A program made the position numbers and the translations under genes. Positions 18,221 to 27,093 of a stretch of DNA of 64,000 bases are shown here, piece after piece. Numbering within the stretch: position 1 is the first letter of the stretch; each line of letters begins with the position of its first letter. The notes beneath the pieces were generated by a model, which was not told the origin of the DNA, ran no database searches, and saw nothing but the letters and a program-made list of their open reading frames with translations. The stretch covers positions 11,507-75,506 of the forward strand of contig CAYVFC010000022.1 of NCBI GenBank assembly GCA_964450715.1, written 5' to 3'. The stretch comes from CAYVFC01 sp964450715. Its GTDB lineage: Bacteria > Myxococcota_A > Polyangia > Polyangiales > JAFGIB01.

Positions 18221-18314
18221 GTAGGGGAGGGGCTTGCCCCCTCCCGCGACGGGCGGTCGCAAGGCCCGCCCCTACCTTGTGGTTGCTGGATTCGGGCGGG
18301 CGCGAGGCCCGCCC

Positions 18315-18318
<4 letters not shown>
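18221..18318. repeat. Repeat family B, one full and one partial copy between convergent genes
   Basis: A complete GTAGGGG...CCCCTAC inverted repeat at 18221-18275, then a second right half at about 18293-18318 (GGGCGGGCGCGAGGCCCGCC followed by CCTAC). The final CTA (18315-18317) is the complement of the gmd TAG stop codon. Its strong hairpins probably end transcription from both sides. Confidence 0.8.
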
Positions 18319-19337
<1,019 letters not shown>

Positions 19338-19363
19338 CTGTTGTTCTCCCTATACTGCACCGT

Positions 19364-19454
19364 TGTCATTTCGAGCAAAGCGAGAAATCTCCTGGTCGTG
19401 AACGACTCGTATCGAAGGAGATTTCTCGTCTCCTCCGGCTCCTCGAAATGACAT
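19364..19454. repeat. Repeat family A, complete inverted repeat
   Basis: The left arm TGTCATTTCGAGCAAAGCGA, with GAAATCTCC, is mirrored by GGAGATTTCTCG...CCTCGAAATGACA. It lies between the co-oriented gmd and epimerase genes. Confidence 0.8.
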
Positions 19455-19493
19455 GTCGTAGTATGTCACTGGGTTTCTTCGAGAAGTTGCTGG

Positions 19494-20480
19494 TTACGCG
19501 TCCTGGTCGAGCTGCGTCTTCCGGTACCATTGCCAGAACGCGCGCACGCCGTCTTTTACCGAGGTACAGGGCTGGTAGCCCAGAAGCTCGCGCGCCAGCG
19601 AGATGTCGGCCCAGGTCACCTGCACGTCGGCGCTGTCCATGGGCTCGGACCGCAGCACCGCCTTCTTTCCCGCGCAGCCTTCCACCGCCTCGATGAACTC
19701 CCGCAGAGGCACGGGCTCGCCCCGGCCCAGGTTCAGGACGCGGAAGCCGAGCGGGCGGTCGACCGCGGCCAGCACGCCGGAAACGATGTCTTCCACGTAG
19801 GTCCAGTCCCGCTTCATGTCGCCCGCGTTGTACAGCGGTACGTCGGCTCCGAAGAAGATGCTGTCCAGCACCAGGTGGGGCATCATGTCGGGCCGGTTGC
19901 GCGGGCCGTAGACGGTGAAGAAGCGCAAGCCCGTGAAGTCGAGCCCGTACAGGTGGTGGTAGCTGTAGCCGAGCATCTCGCCGGCCCGCTTGGTGGCCGG
20001 GTAGGGCGCCAGCGGCCTGTCGCAGGTCTGGGTCTCGTTGAAGGGCACGGTGCTGTCGCGGCCGTACACGGACGAGGTGGAGGCGAAGACGAAGCAGGGG
20101 CGCGGCTCGGCGACCAGGGCGGCGGCCTGCAGCAGGGTCAGCGTACCGGAGAGGTTCACGTCGCAGTACAGAAGGGGCTGCTCTCGCGAGGTCCGCACCC
20201 CGGCCATCGCCGCCAGGTGCACCACCGCGTCCGGCCGCTGCTCGCGAAAGATGCGCTCGACCAGCTCTCGATCGCGGATGTCGCCTTCGAAGAACCGGAA
20301 GGCCTCCGGCTCGGAAACAGCCGCGCGTACTTCGGCCAGGTTGGCCCGCTTGCGTGCCGGCGCGTAGTAGTCGTTCAGGTTATCGAGAGCGACCACGCTG
20401 TCGCCTCGCTTCAGCAAGGCCTCGGACACGTGGCTGCCGATGAAGCCGGCGGCACCGGTAACCAGTACGGTCTTGCTCAA
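19494..20480 (-). CDS. NAD-dependent nucleotide-sugar epimerase (UDP-glucuronate 4-epimerase-like)
   Basis: A 328-residue extended SDR. Seen: TGAAGFIGSHVSEALL, the segment DNLNDYYAPARKRANL typical of UDP-glucuronate 4-epimerases (CapI type), FVFASTSSVYGRD, the catalytic YPATKRAGE pair and RFFTVYGPRNRPDMMPH. It would interconvert UDP-glucuronate and UDP-galacturonate. That fits the next gene (37 bp upstream on the same strand), a UDP-glucose dehydrogenase that supplies UDP-glucuronate. Substrate is inferred from family resemblance and this pairing; other UDP-hexose epimerisation cannot be excluded. Confidence 0.85.
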   Translation of the reverse strand: MSKTVLVTGAAGFIGSHVSEALLKRGDSVVALDNLNDYYAPARKRANLAEVRAAVSEPEAFRFFEGDIRDRELVERIFREQRPDAVVHLAAMAGVRTSREQPLLYCDVNLSGTLTLLQAAALVAEPRPCFVFASTSSVYGRDSTVPFNETQTCDRPLAPYPATKRAGEMLGYSYHHLYGLDFTGLRFFTVYGPRNRPDMMPHLVLDSIFFGADVPLYNAGDMKRDWTYVEDIVSGVLAAVDRPLGFRVLNLGRGEPVPLREFIEAVEGCAGKKAVLRSEPMDSADVQVTWADISLARELLGYQPCTSVKDGVRAFWQWYRKTQLDQDA

Positions 20481-20517
20481 GTAGACGCCTCCATCGCTCC
20501 GACCTGCCCCCGATTCT

Positions 20518-21831
20518 TCAGCCCGCGCGCGTCCCGATGCCGTCGTAGGTGAAGCCCTGCTTTTGCAGCCCGTAGGCCGCCCAGATGTTGCGGCCGTCGA
20601 TCAACAGCGGACGTTTGAGCAGGCTCTTGATCCGCTCGAAGTCCGGGTTCTGGTAGGCCCGCCACTCGGTCACCAGCACCAGGGCTTCCGCGTCCCTGAC
20701 CGCGTCGTATTCGTTTTGCACGATCTCGATGCGGTCGCCGAACCGCTCGCGCGCCCGGTCCGAGGCCTCGGGATCGTGTGTCGCTACCCGCACGCCCTCG
20801 GCCAGCAGCCCGTCGATCAGGGTGATGGACGCGGCCTCGCGAATGTCGTCCGTGCGCGGCTTGAAGGCGATGCCCCAGATCGCCACCTTCTTGTCCCGCA
20901 GGTCGTCCTGGAAATGGTGCTTGAGCTTGCGCAGCAGCACGCCCTTCTGCCGCCGGTTGACCCGGTCGGTGGCCGCGGCCAGCTCCAGCTCGGTGCCCTG
21001 TTCGTGCGCGGTGTGCACCAGCGCCTGTACGTCCTTGGGAAAGCAGGAGCCCCCGTACCCGGCCCCCGCGTACAGGAAGCTCTTGCCGATGCGGCTGTCG
21101 GTGCCCACGCCGCGGCGCACGCTGTTGACATCCGCTCCCACGCGCTCGCACAGGCCGGCCACCTCGTTCATGAAGGAGATGCGCATGGCCAGCATGGTGT
21201 TGGCCACGTACTTGGTGAGCTCCGCGCTGGCCGGGTCCATCCAGACGATGCGCTCGCCGCTCAGCGTCAGCGGGTGGTAGAGGCGGCGCATCAGATCGCG
21301 CGCGTACTCGTCGTCCTCGTCGCAGCCGACCACGATGCGGTCCGGGCGCATGAAGTCGTTGACCGCGTCGCCCTCCTTGAGGAACTCGGGGTTGGAGACC
21401 ACCGATATCGCCGTTTTAGCGATCGGGCGCACGATACGCCTGACCCGGGCGTTGGTCCCCACCGGAACCGTGCTCTTGAGCACCAGCGCGGTCTGGCGCT
21501 GGGCGGCCCGAGCCACGGTCTCTGCCACCTGGTCTACCGCGGACAGGTCGGCCGCGCCGTCCTCCCGGGGAGGGGTGCCGACCGCGACGAAGACCGCTTC
21601 CGCGTTCCTCACCGAGGCCTCGACGTCGCCGGAAAAGCTCAGCCGCCCCTGCTCCCGGTTGGCCGCGATGAGCTGATCCAGCCCCTGCTCGTAGATCACG
21701 GTCTCCCCCTGGTTGAGCCGGGCGATTTTGTCCTGGTCGATATCGGCGCAGACGACCTGGTTTCCGGTCTCGGCGAAACCGGTGCCGCTGACCAGCCCCA
21801 CGTAGCCCGTTCCAATCACACAGATGTCCAT
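20518..21831 (-). CDS. ugd: UDP-glucose 6-dehydrogenase
   Basis: A 437-residue NAD-dependent enzyme oxidising UDP-glucose to UDP-glucuronate. Seen: MDICVIGTGYVGLVSG at the N-terminus, STVPVGTNARVRR, NPEFLKEGDAVNDFMRPDR, the catalytic-cysteine motif GYGGSCFPKD (Cys near residue 268) and the C-terminal IAFKPRTDDIREA. Length is standard. It is the first gene of the divergent minus-strand group ugd-epimerase-gmd, opposite the WbpA-like dehydrogenase group. Confidence 0.95.
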   Translation of the reverse strand: MDICVIGTGYVGLVSGTGFAETGNQVVCADIDQDKIARLNQGETVIYEQGLDQLIAANREQGRLSFSGDVEASVRNAEAVFVAVGTPPREDGAADLSAVDQVAETVARAAQRQTALVLKSTVPVGTNARVRRIVRPIAKTAISVVSNPEFLKEGDAVNDFMRPDRIVVGCDEDDEYARDLMRRLYHPLTLSGERIVWMDPASAELTKYVANTMLAMRISFMNEVAGLCERVGADVNSVRRGVGTDSRIGKSFLYAGAGYGGSCFPKDVQALVHTAHEQGTELELAAATDRVNRRQKGVLLRKLKHHFQDDLRDKKVAIWGIAFKPRTDDIREAASITLIDGLLAEGVRVATHDPEASDRARERFGDRIEIVQNEYDAVRDAEALVLVTEWRAYQNPDFERIKSLLKRPLLIDGRNIWAAYGLQKQGFTYDGIGTRAG

Positions 21832-22329
21832 ACGGAGCCTTTCCTCGTTCTTTCTTTCTCGGCGAGCCTCGCCGCGTCACCTCGATCCCAGGCTGCGACG
21901 ATTCCGTACCGGGGCAGTCCCGCGGCGCCCGACCGAATTTCACCAACGGCCGGTAAAAGGCAAGCCATCATACGGCACAAACCAGATCCGGCGAGCGTTT
22001 TTCGCCGCCCCCGGACCCGCGACCGGGCTGCTAGGTTTCCGGGGAGTCAGGGCGATTTTCCGCAAACCGGTTAGATTCCCGAAACCGGCGGCAACCATGT
22101 CATCTCGAGCCCCTCGCTACTGTCATTTCGAAGCGAAGCGAGAAATCTCGTCGTAGAGATTTCTCGTCGCCTTCGGCTCCTCGAAATGACAGCGCATGGC
22201 GCTTCCTCCCCGTTTTTCGAGAAGACACGACGCCGCATCCACCGATGCGTCCCCATGAGCGAAGCGGACTTTCGTACCGGAGCGCTTGCGGTTATCGTCA
22301 CGCGCGGTAACAGGAAAGGAGCGGCAGAC
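21832..22329. other. 498-bp divergent intergenic region
   Basis: It separates ugd (minus) from the WbpA-like gene (plus), so promoters in both directions are expected, but no clear boxes were identified. It contains a family A inverted repeat (22121-22191) and a short family A-like fragment (TGTCATCTCGAGCCCC near 22098). Open frames reaching into it are not supported by family-like sequence. Confidence 0.5.
22121..22191. repeat. Repeat family A, compact inverted repeat
   Basis: TGTCATTTCGAAGCGAAGCG...GAAATCTCG and GAGATTTCTCG...CTCCTCGAAATGACA face each other with about 4 bp between the arms: the most compact full copy in the window. Confidence 0.85.
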
Positions 22330-23661
22330 TTGCCCGCGAAAACCTCTATGAAGAAACAGTTGCTGTCCCGGATTCAGTCCGCGGAAGCCTCCATCGGTAT
22401 CGTGGGCCTGGGATACGTTGGGCTTCCCCTGGCCATGGCTTTTGCCGAGAAGGGCTTCCCGGTGCTCGGATTCGACGTGGACCGGGCCAAGGTCAAGGCG
22501 CTCGGCAAGGGGCAGAGCTACATCGCTCACCTCGACGCGGACCGCATTCGCGCGCTGGCACTCTCGGGCAAGCTGCGCGTCAGCGCGGATTTCGCGCTGC
22601 TGCGAAAACCCGACGTCGTCATCATCTGCGTTCCCACTCCGCTCACGCCGCAGCGCGAGCCGGACATGTCCTTTATCGTGAGAACGGCGGAACAGATCCG
22701 CGAACGGTTACGTCCGGGGCAGCTGGTGATCCTGGAGTCCACCACCTATCCGGGCACCACCGAGGAGCTGCTGGGGCCGTTGCTCGAGCGGTCGGGATTG
22801 AAGTGCGGGCGCGATTTCTTCCTCGCCTTCTCGCCCGAGCGCGAGGACCCGGGAAATCCCCGCTACGCGACCACCACCATCCCCAAGGTGGTGGGCGGCG
22901 TGGACCGGGACTCGGGCGACCTGGCCGAGGCGCTCTACACCAGCGTCATCCAAAAGACCGTGCGGGTCTCCTCGGCGCGGGCGGCCGAGGCCAGCAAGCT
23001 GACGGAGAACATCTTTCGGGCGGTGAACATCGCCCTGGTCAACGAGCTCAAGATCATCTACCAGAGCATGGATATCGACGTCTGGGAGGTGCTGGACGCA
23101 GCCTCCACCAAGCCGTTCGGCTTCATGCGCTTCGATCCGGGACCGGGCTGGGGCGGCCACTGCATACCGGTCGACCCCTTCTATCTCTCCTGGAAGGCGC
23201 GCGAGCACGGCGTGGATACCAAGTTCATAGAGCTGGCCGGCGAGATCAACCGCAAGATGCCCGAGTACGTGGTGGATAAGCTGCGCGAGGGGCTCAACCG
23301 GCAGGGCAAGCCGGTCAAGGGGAGCCGGGTGCTGGTGCTGGGCCTGGCCTACAAGCGAGGGGTGGGGGACACGCGCGAGAGCCCCTCCATCCAGATCATC
23401 CCGCGGTTGATAGCCCTGGGGGCCCGGGTGGCCTATCACGATCCGTTCGTGCCCTCGCTGCCGCGGACGCGCGCCTGGCCAGAGCATCCGGCCATGGTAT
23501 CGCGCCCGCTTACCGCGCGTACCTTGTCGGCCCAGGACGCGGTCCTGATCATCACCGACCACCCCGGGGTGGACTACGATCTGGTCGCTCGTCACGCTCG
23601 TCTCATTGTTGATACGCGCGGTCTGTTCCGCCGACCCGGGTCCAAGGTGGTCAAGGCCTGA
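22330..23661 (+). CDS. UDP-N-acetylglucosamine 6-dehydrogenase (WbpA-like)
   Basis: A nucleotide-sugar dehydrogenase of about 443 residues, of the WbpA/TviB type that oxidises UDP-GlcNAc (or UDP-HexNAc) to the uronate. Seen: IGIVGLGYVGLPLAMAFAEK, VIICVPTPLTPQREPD, ESTTYPGTTEE, FSPEREDPGN, KLTENIFRAVNIALVNE, the catalytic-cysteine loop GPGWGGHCIPVDPFYL and GLAYKRGVGDTRESPS. A TTG at 22330 has AGGAAAGGAG eight bases upstream; ATG 22348 (MKKQLLSR) is the alternative. It is distinct from the UDP-glucose dehydrogenase nearby and would supply the first step of the WbpA-B-E-D pathway. Confidence 0.9.
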   Translation: MPAKTSMKKQLLSRIQSAEASIGIVGLGYVGLPLAMAFAEKGFPVLGFDVDRAKVKALGKGQSYIAHLDADRIRALALSGKLRVSADFALLRKPDVVIICVPTPLTPQREPDMSFIVRTAEQIRERLRPGQLVILESTTYPGTTEELLGPLLERSGLKCGRDFFLAFSPEREDPGNPRYATTTIPKVVGGVDRDSGDLAEALYTSVIQKTVRVSSARAAEASKLTENIFRAVNIALVNELKIIYQSMDIDVWEVLDAASTKPFGFMRFDPGPGWGGHCIPVDPFYLSWKAREHGVDTKFIELAGEINRKMPEYVVDKLREGLNRQGKPVKGSRVLVLGLAYKRGVGDTRESPSIQIIPRLIALGARVAYHDPFVPSLPRTRAWPEHPAMVSRPLTARTLSAQDAVLIITDHPGVDYDLVARHARLIVDTRGLFRRPGSKVVKA

Positions 23662-23670
23662 GGTTTACAG

Positions 23671-24645
23671 GTGGCTGCCGAAGCTTCCGAGGAACGCCCT
23701 CCGCAGCCCCTGGTTCGCGCCATGGTGCTGGGGGCCGGTTTCGGCACCCGCTTGCGGCCCCTTACTCTGCAGCTGCCCAAGCCAGCGGTTCCGGTGGCCA
23801 ACCGGCCGCTCGCCAGCTTTGCCCTGGACTGGCTGGCTTGGAACCGCATCAGCTCCGTATGGATGAATACTCACCACCTGGCGGCCGAGCTGGTGCGCGA
23901 GGTCGAGCCGCGGGTGCCGAGCGGTCAAACGGTCACCTTCGTTCACGAGCCCGAGATACTGGGAACGGGTGGGGGGGTGAAAAACGCCTGGAGGCCCGAG
24001 CCCGGGGAGCTGTTCGTGGTGGTGAACGGCGACGTGATCTCGGCTCCCGACCTGGAGCAGGCCATCGCCACCCATATACGGCTGGGGGCCATGGCGACCA
24101 TGGTTTTGCGGCAAACGCCAGATCCAGACCGATACGGCGCCGTGGAGGTGGATTCGGAGGGTAGGGTGCGGCGGCTGCTGGGAATCCCGAAAAACACCCC
24201 TGCTGGGCTCCGAAAGCAGATGTTTTCCGGCGTTCACGTGCTCGACCCCCGCGCCTGGGACGACTTACCGGGGGACGGCTGTATCGTCAGGCACTCGTAC
24301 TTGCGATGGCTGGAACGTGGCGAGGTCATCGGAGCGGTCGTAGACCAGAACCCCTGGATCGAAGTCGGTACGCTCCAGGCCTATCTGGACGCAAACCTGG
24401 CTCTGGCATCGGGTGCTGCTTCTTGGCCGGGTATCGAACCGGACGACGCGGGTATCTTGGTTGATAACAATGCGCGGATCGGGAAAGATGTCAGGCTCGA
24501 TCAGGTCGTGGTCGGGCCTGGCGCAGAAGTCGCGGACGGAGCTGAGCTGCGGCGCGTAGTCGTCTGGGCTGGCGCCCGCGTGGAGCGGGACGAGCAGGAC
24601 GCCGTGGTCACGCCCTCGGGGGTCGTCCGGGTAGGCGGATCATGA
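23671..24645 (+). CDS. Sugar-1-phosphate nucleotidyltransferase (mannose-1-phosphate guanylyltransferase-like)
   Basis: A 324-residue cytoplasmic NDP-sugar pyrophosphorylase. The N-terminal signature MVLGAGFGTRLRPLTLQLPK includes the nucleotide-binding loop and catalytic Lys; FVVVNGDVI is the metal-binding Asp motif. The last ~60 residues form a short hexapeptide-like region (VDNNARIGKDVRLDQVVVG). It makes GDP-, UDP- or dTDP-sugars from the sugar phosphate; the nucleotide and sugar cannot be fixed by sequence alone. A GTG start follows the WbpA-like stop by 9 bp. GDP-mannose for gmd is a plausible product. Confidence 0.82.
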   Translation: MAAEASEERPPQPLVRAMVLGAGFGTRLRPLTLQLPKPAVPVANRPLASFALDWLAWNRISSVWMNTHHLAAELVREVEPRVPSGQTVTFVHEPEILGTGGGVKNAWRPEPGELFVVVNGDVISAPDLEQAIATHIRLGAMATMVLRQTPDPDRYGAVEVDSEGRVRRLLGIPKNTPAGLRKQMFSGVHVLDPRAWDDLPGDGCIVRHSYLRWLERGEVIGAVVDQNPWIEVGTLQAYLDANLALASGAASWPGIEPDDAGILVDNNARIGKDVRLDQVVVGPGAEVADGAELRRVVVWAGARVERDEQDAVVTPSGVVRVGGS

Positions 24646-24664
24646 TGTGCCATGTTTTGGCACA
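24646..24664 (+). terminator. Perfect hairpin directly after a stop codon
   Basis: TGTGCCA-TGTTT-TGGCACA begins on the base after the nucleotidyltransferase TGA. There is no U-tract, so it could be a weak terminator, an mRNA-end hairpin, or a dyad operator for the gene downstream. Confidence 0.35.
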
Positions 24665-24793
24665 CTGCCGGCGAACGAGCTGACAGAGATGTCGCGTCGG
24701 CTTTGGTGACGAGTAAGAGCAGGACCGGAGGCTGTCTCGCAAAGCGTCGCTATTGCGCTAGCATCCCGCGAGCGAGCAAGGATATCCAGGGGT

Positions 24794-24808
24794 TGGCATA
24801 CGCTTTGC
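24794..24808 (+). promoter_or_regulatory. Candidate sigma-54 promoter (-24/-12)
   Basis: TGGCAT-ACGCT-TTGC matches the TGGCAC-N5-TTGC consensus with one mismatch, with exact GG-to-GC spacing (10 bases between). It lies 70 bp upstream of the vWA lipoprotein ATG. No enhancer-binding site was identified. Confidence 0.45.
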
Positions 24809-24878
24809 GTATTTCATGGTCGACACCGTTGCGGCTGCTGCGCCCGCGTCCGCCAACCACGTACAGGGAGAGGGTCTT

Positions 24879-26801
24879 ATGCGTAGACTGAATACTGCGT
24901 CGTTTACTTGCTTGGTCATCTGTTGCTCGCTCGTTGCCGCTTGTTCGGAAACCGGATCGAGCGAAGGGGGCGCCGAACCCGGCGACATCTTTGCCTCGTC
25001 GGGAGGCAACGAGAATTACGGCGATGACATCATCGGCTACAAGAACGCGGTTGCGCTCACCCAAGTCGTGGAGGGTCCGGGCTTGGGCGGCGGCGCTACC
25101 GGCACCTACAACTCGAGCGCAGCGGGTGCGGGGGGCGCACCGTCGTACTCGCCCGAATACGCCTACACCGGGGGTGCGGGCGGCTCGGGATACGATGGGG
25201 ACACGACCATGGTCACGGACGGCGGTGTGGAGGACTACGACGCCGGCGTGGACGACTACGACGCCGGCGTGGAGGATGCCGGAGACCTGAGCGACGGGGC
25301 CACGGCAGATTCGGGCGTTCAGCGCCAGGCGCTGATCGCGCCCCCCGAGGACCTGGTGCCCGAGAATCCCTACCGCAGCGCCGATCAGCAGCCCGTATCC
25401 ACCTTCTCCATCGACGTCGATACGGGGTCCTACACCCTGAGTCGCGGCTATCTCTCTGCCGGGGAGCAGCCGCCCGCGGAATCGGTGCGCATCGAGGAGT
25501 TCATAAACTACTTCCACTTTCACTACCGCCAGCCCGAGGGCGCCGTTCCGTTCTCCGTGTATACCGAGATGGGCGCCTGTCCCTGGAACGCCGAGCACAA
25601 GCTCGTCATGATGGGCATCCAGGGACAGGAGGTGGCGCTCAAGGACCAGCCGCCGGCCAACCTGGTATTCCTGCTCGACGTGAGCGGCTCCATGAGCAGC
25701 GAGAACAAGCTGCCGCTGCTGAAAAAGGCCTTTCGTATGCTGGTGCGGCAGCTGCGCGACCAGGATCGGGTGGCCATCGTCACCTACGCCGGATCCGAAC
25801 GGGTGGTGCTCGACAGCACCCCGGGCAGCGAGAAGGAGACCATCCTGGCTGCTCTGGACCAGTTGCAGTCGGGCGGCTCGACCAATGGCGCGGGCGGCAT
25901 CCAGAAAGCCTATGAGATCGCCGCGCAGCACTTTATCGAGAGCGGCAACAACCGGGTACTGCTGGCCACCGACGGCGACTTTAACGTGGGGATCAGCGAT
26001 ACGGACGCGCTGGTCGATTTCATCGCCACCAAGCGCGACACCGGCGTGTTCCTCAGCGTGTACGGCTTTGGCGCGGCCTGGGACGGCGGCAACTACCAGG
26101 ATGTGAAGATGGAGCAGCTGGCCGATAACGGCAACGGCATCTACTTCTACATCGACGGCCCGGAAGAGGCGCGGCGCGCCTTCATCCATACGGTTTCCGG
26201 CTCGCTGCTGACCATCGCCAAGGACGTCAAGGTGCAGGTCGAGTTCAATCCGGACCAGGTCAAGGCCTACCGTCTGATCGGGTACGAGAACCGGATGCTC
26301 AGCAACGACGATTTCAGCAACGACACCGTCGACGCCGGGGAGCTGGGCGCCGGTCTGAGCGTGACCGCCCTGTTCGAGGTCATCCCCGCCGGCTCGAAAG
26401 AGCCGGTTCCCGAGCCCATCCCGGGAACCATCCCGGTCGTCGAATCGAGCGGGGAGCCCGCCGATACCGCCAACGGCTCCGAGTCGGTCGACGAGTTCGA
26501 ACCGGTCACCGGTGCGGACCTGTTCGCGATTCGCATTCGCTACAAGGACCCGGACGCCGACGCGAGCAAGCTGATCAACGCCAGCTTTGACAGCGCCATC
26601 CAGATGCCCCAGCCCTCCGTCAAGTTCTACTTCGCGGCGGCGGTCAGCGAGCTCGCCATGCAGCTCAGGGGCTCGCAATACCTGGCGCCGCGCAGCGCCG
26701 ATCTGCTCGTCAAGCAGGTCGACCTCGCCGCCGGTGTGGACGCCGAGGGCGCGGTGGCCGAGTTCCGCGGGATGGTCGAAATGGCCCACGGGCTTCGGTA
26801 G
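24879..26801 (+). CDS. von Willebrand factor A lipoprotein (YfbK-like)
   Basis: A 640-residue predicted lipoprotein: MRRLNTASFTCLVI... with lipobox LVAAC (Cys22). A Gly/Ser/Asp-rich linker follows to about residue 150. Next is the vWF_A N-terminal domain (STFSIDVDTGSYTLSRGYL, EEFINYFHF), the vWA domain with MIDAS motif LLDVSGSMSS near 267, and a YfbK/DUF3520-type C-terminus (ADLFAIRIRYKDPDAD, FYFAAAVSELAMQLRGS). vWA domains bind proteins through a metal at the MIDAS; the partner is unknown. ATG 24879 follows GGGAGAGGG and gives the signal peptide, so it is preferred over 24816. Confidence 0.9.
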   Translation: MRRLNTASFTCLVICCSLVAACSETGSSEGGAEPGDIFASSGGNENYGDDIIGYKNAVALTQVVEGPGLGGGATGTYNSSAAGAGGAPSYSPEYAYTGGAGGSGYDGDTTMVTDGGVEDYDAGVDDYDAGVEDAGDLSDGATADSGVQRQALIAPPEDLVPENPYRSADQQPVSTFSIDVDTGSYTLSRGYLSAGEQPPAESVRIEEFINYFHFHYRQPEGAVPFSVYTEMGACPWNAEHKLVMMGIQGQEVALKDQPPANLVFLLDVSGSMSSENKLPLLKKAFRMLVRQLRDQDRVAIVTYAGSERVVLDSTPGSEKETILAALDQLQSGGSTNGAGGIQKAYEIAAQHFIESGNNRVLLATDGDFNVGISDTDALVDFIATKRDTGVFLSVYGFGAAWDGGNYQDVKMEQLADNGNGIYFYIDGPEEARRAFIHTVSGSLLTIAKDVKVQVEFNPDQVKAYRLIGYENRMLSNDDFSNDTVDAGELGAGLSVTALFEVIPAGSKEPVPEPIPGTIPVVESSGEPADTANGSESVDEFEPVTGADLFAIRIRYKDPDADASKLINASFDSAIQMPQPSVKFYFAAAVSELAMQLRGSQYLAPRSADLLVKQVDLAAGVDAEGAVAEFRGMVEMAHGLR

Positions 26802-26861
26802 GGAGGCAGGCTCCCGTTGTTATCTCGAGCGGGAGTGACCTGTCATCGCCAACGAAGCGAC

Positions 26862-26964
26862 CTGTCATCTCGAACGCAGTGAGAGATCTCCATGAAGGAG
26901 ATTTCTCCTTGCGGTCGAAATGACATGGGTGCTGCAGAGATTTCTCCCTGCGGTCGAAATGACA
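26862..26964. repeat. Repeat family A, two copies in tandem
   Basis: An inverted repeat (TGTCATCTCGAACGCAGTGA...GGAGATTTCTCC...GGTCGAAATGACA) at about 26863-26925 and a half copy (GAGATTTCTCCCTGCGGTCG then AAATGACA) at 26937-26964. They fill much of the 292-bp gap between the vWA and OmpA/TSP3 genes; this version has CCTTGCGGTCG in place of GTCGCCTTCGGCTCC. Confidence 0.8.
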
Positions 26965-27093
26965 CGTATGCTGCCGGATGCCCGCACGCGCCACGTTGCC
27001 GCGTGCGGGCGCACTTTTGTTCATTGTGCCCCCTGCCGATTCCGTGGAACAATAACGCGTCCTTTCCGCGCTCCGCGCCGGTGAGAGTACGTA

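Noticed and set aside
24750..26789. 679-codon open frame on the minus strand opposite the vWA lipoprotein
   Set aside because: No family-like sequence; the + strand has a lipobox, MIDAS motif and ribosome site. Mirror frame of a GC-rich gene.
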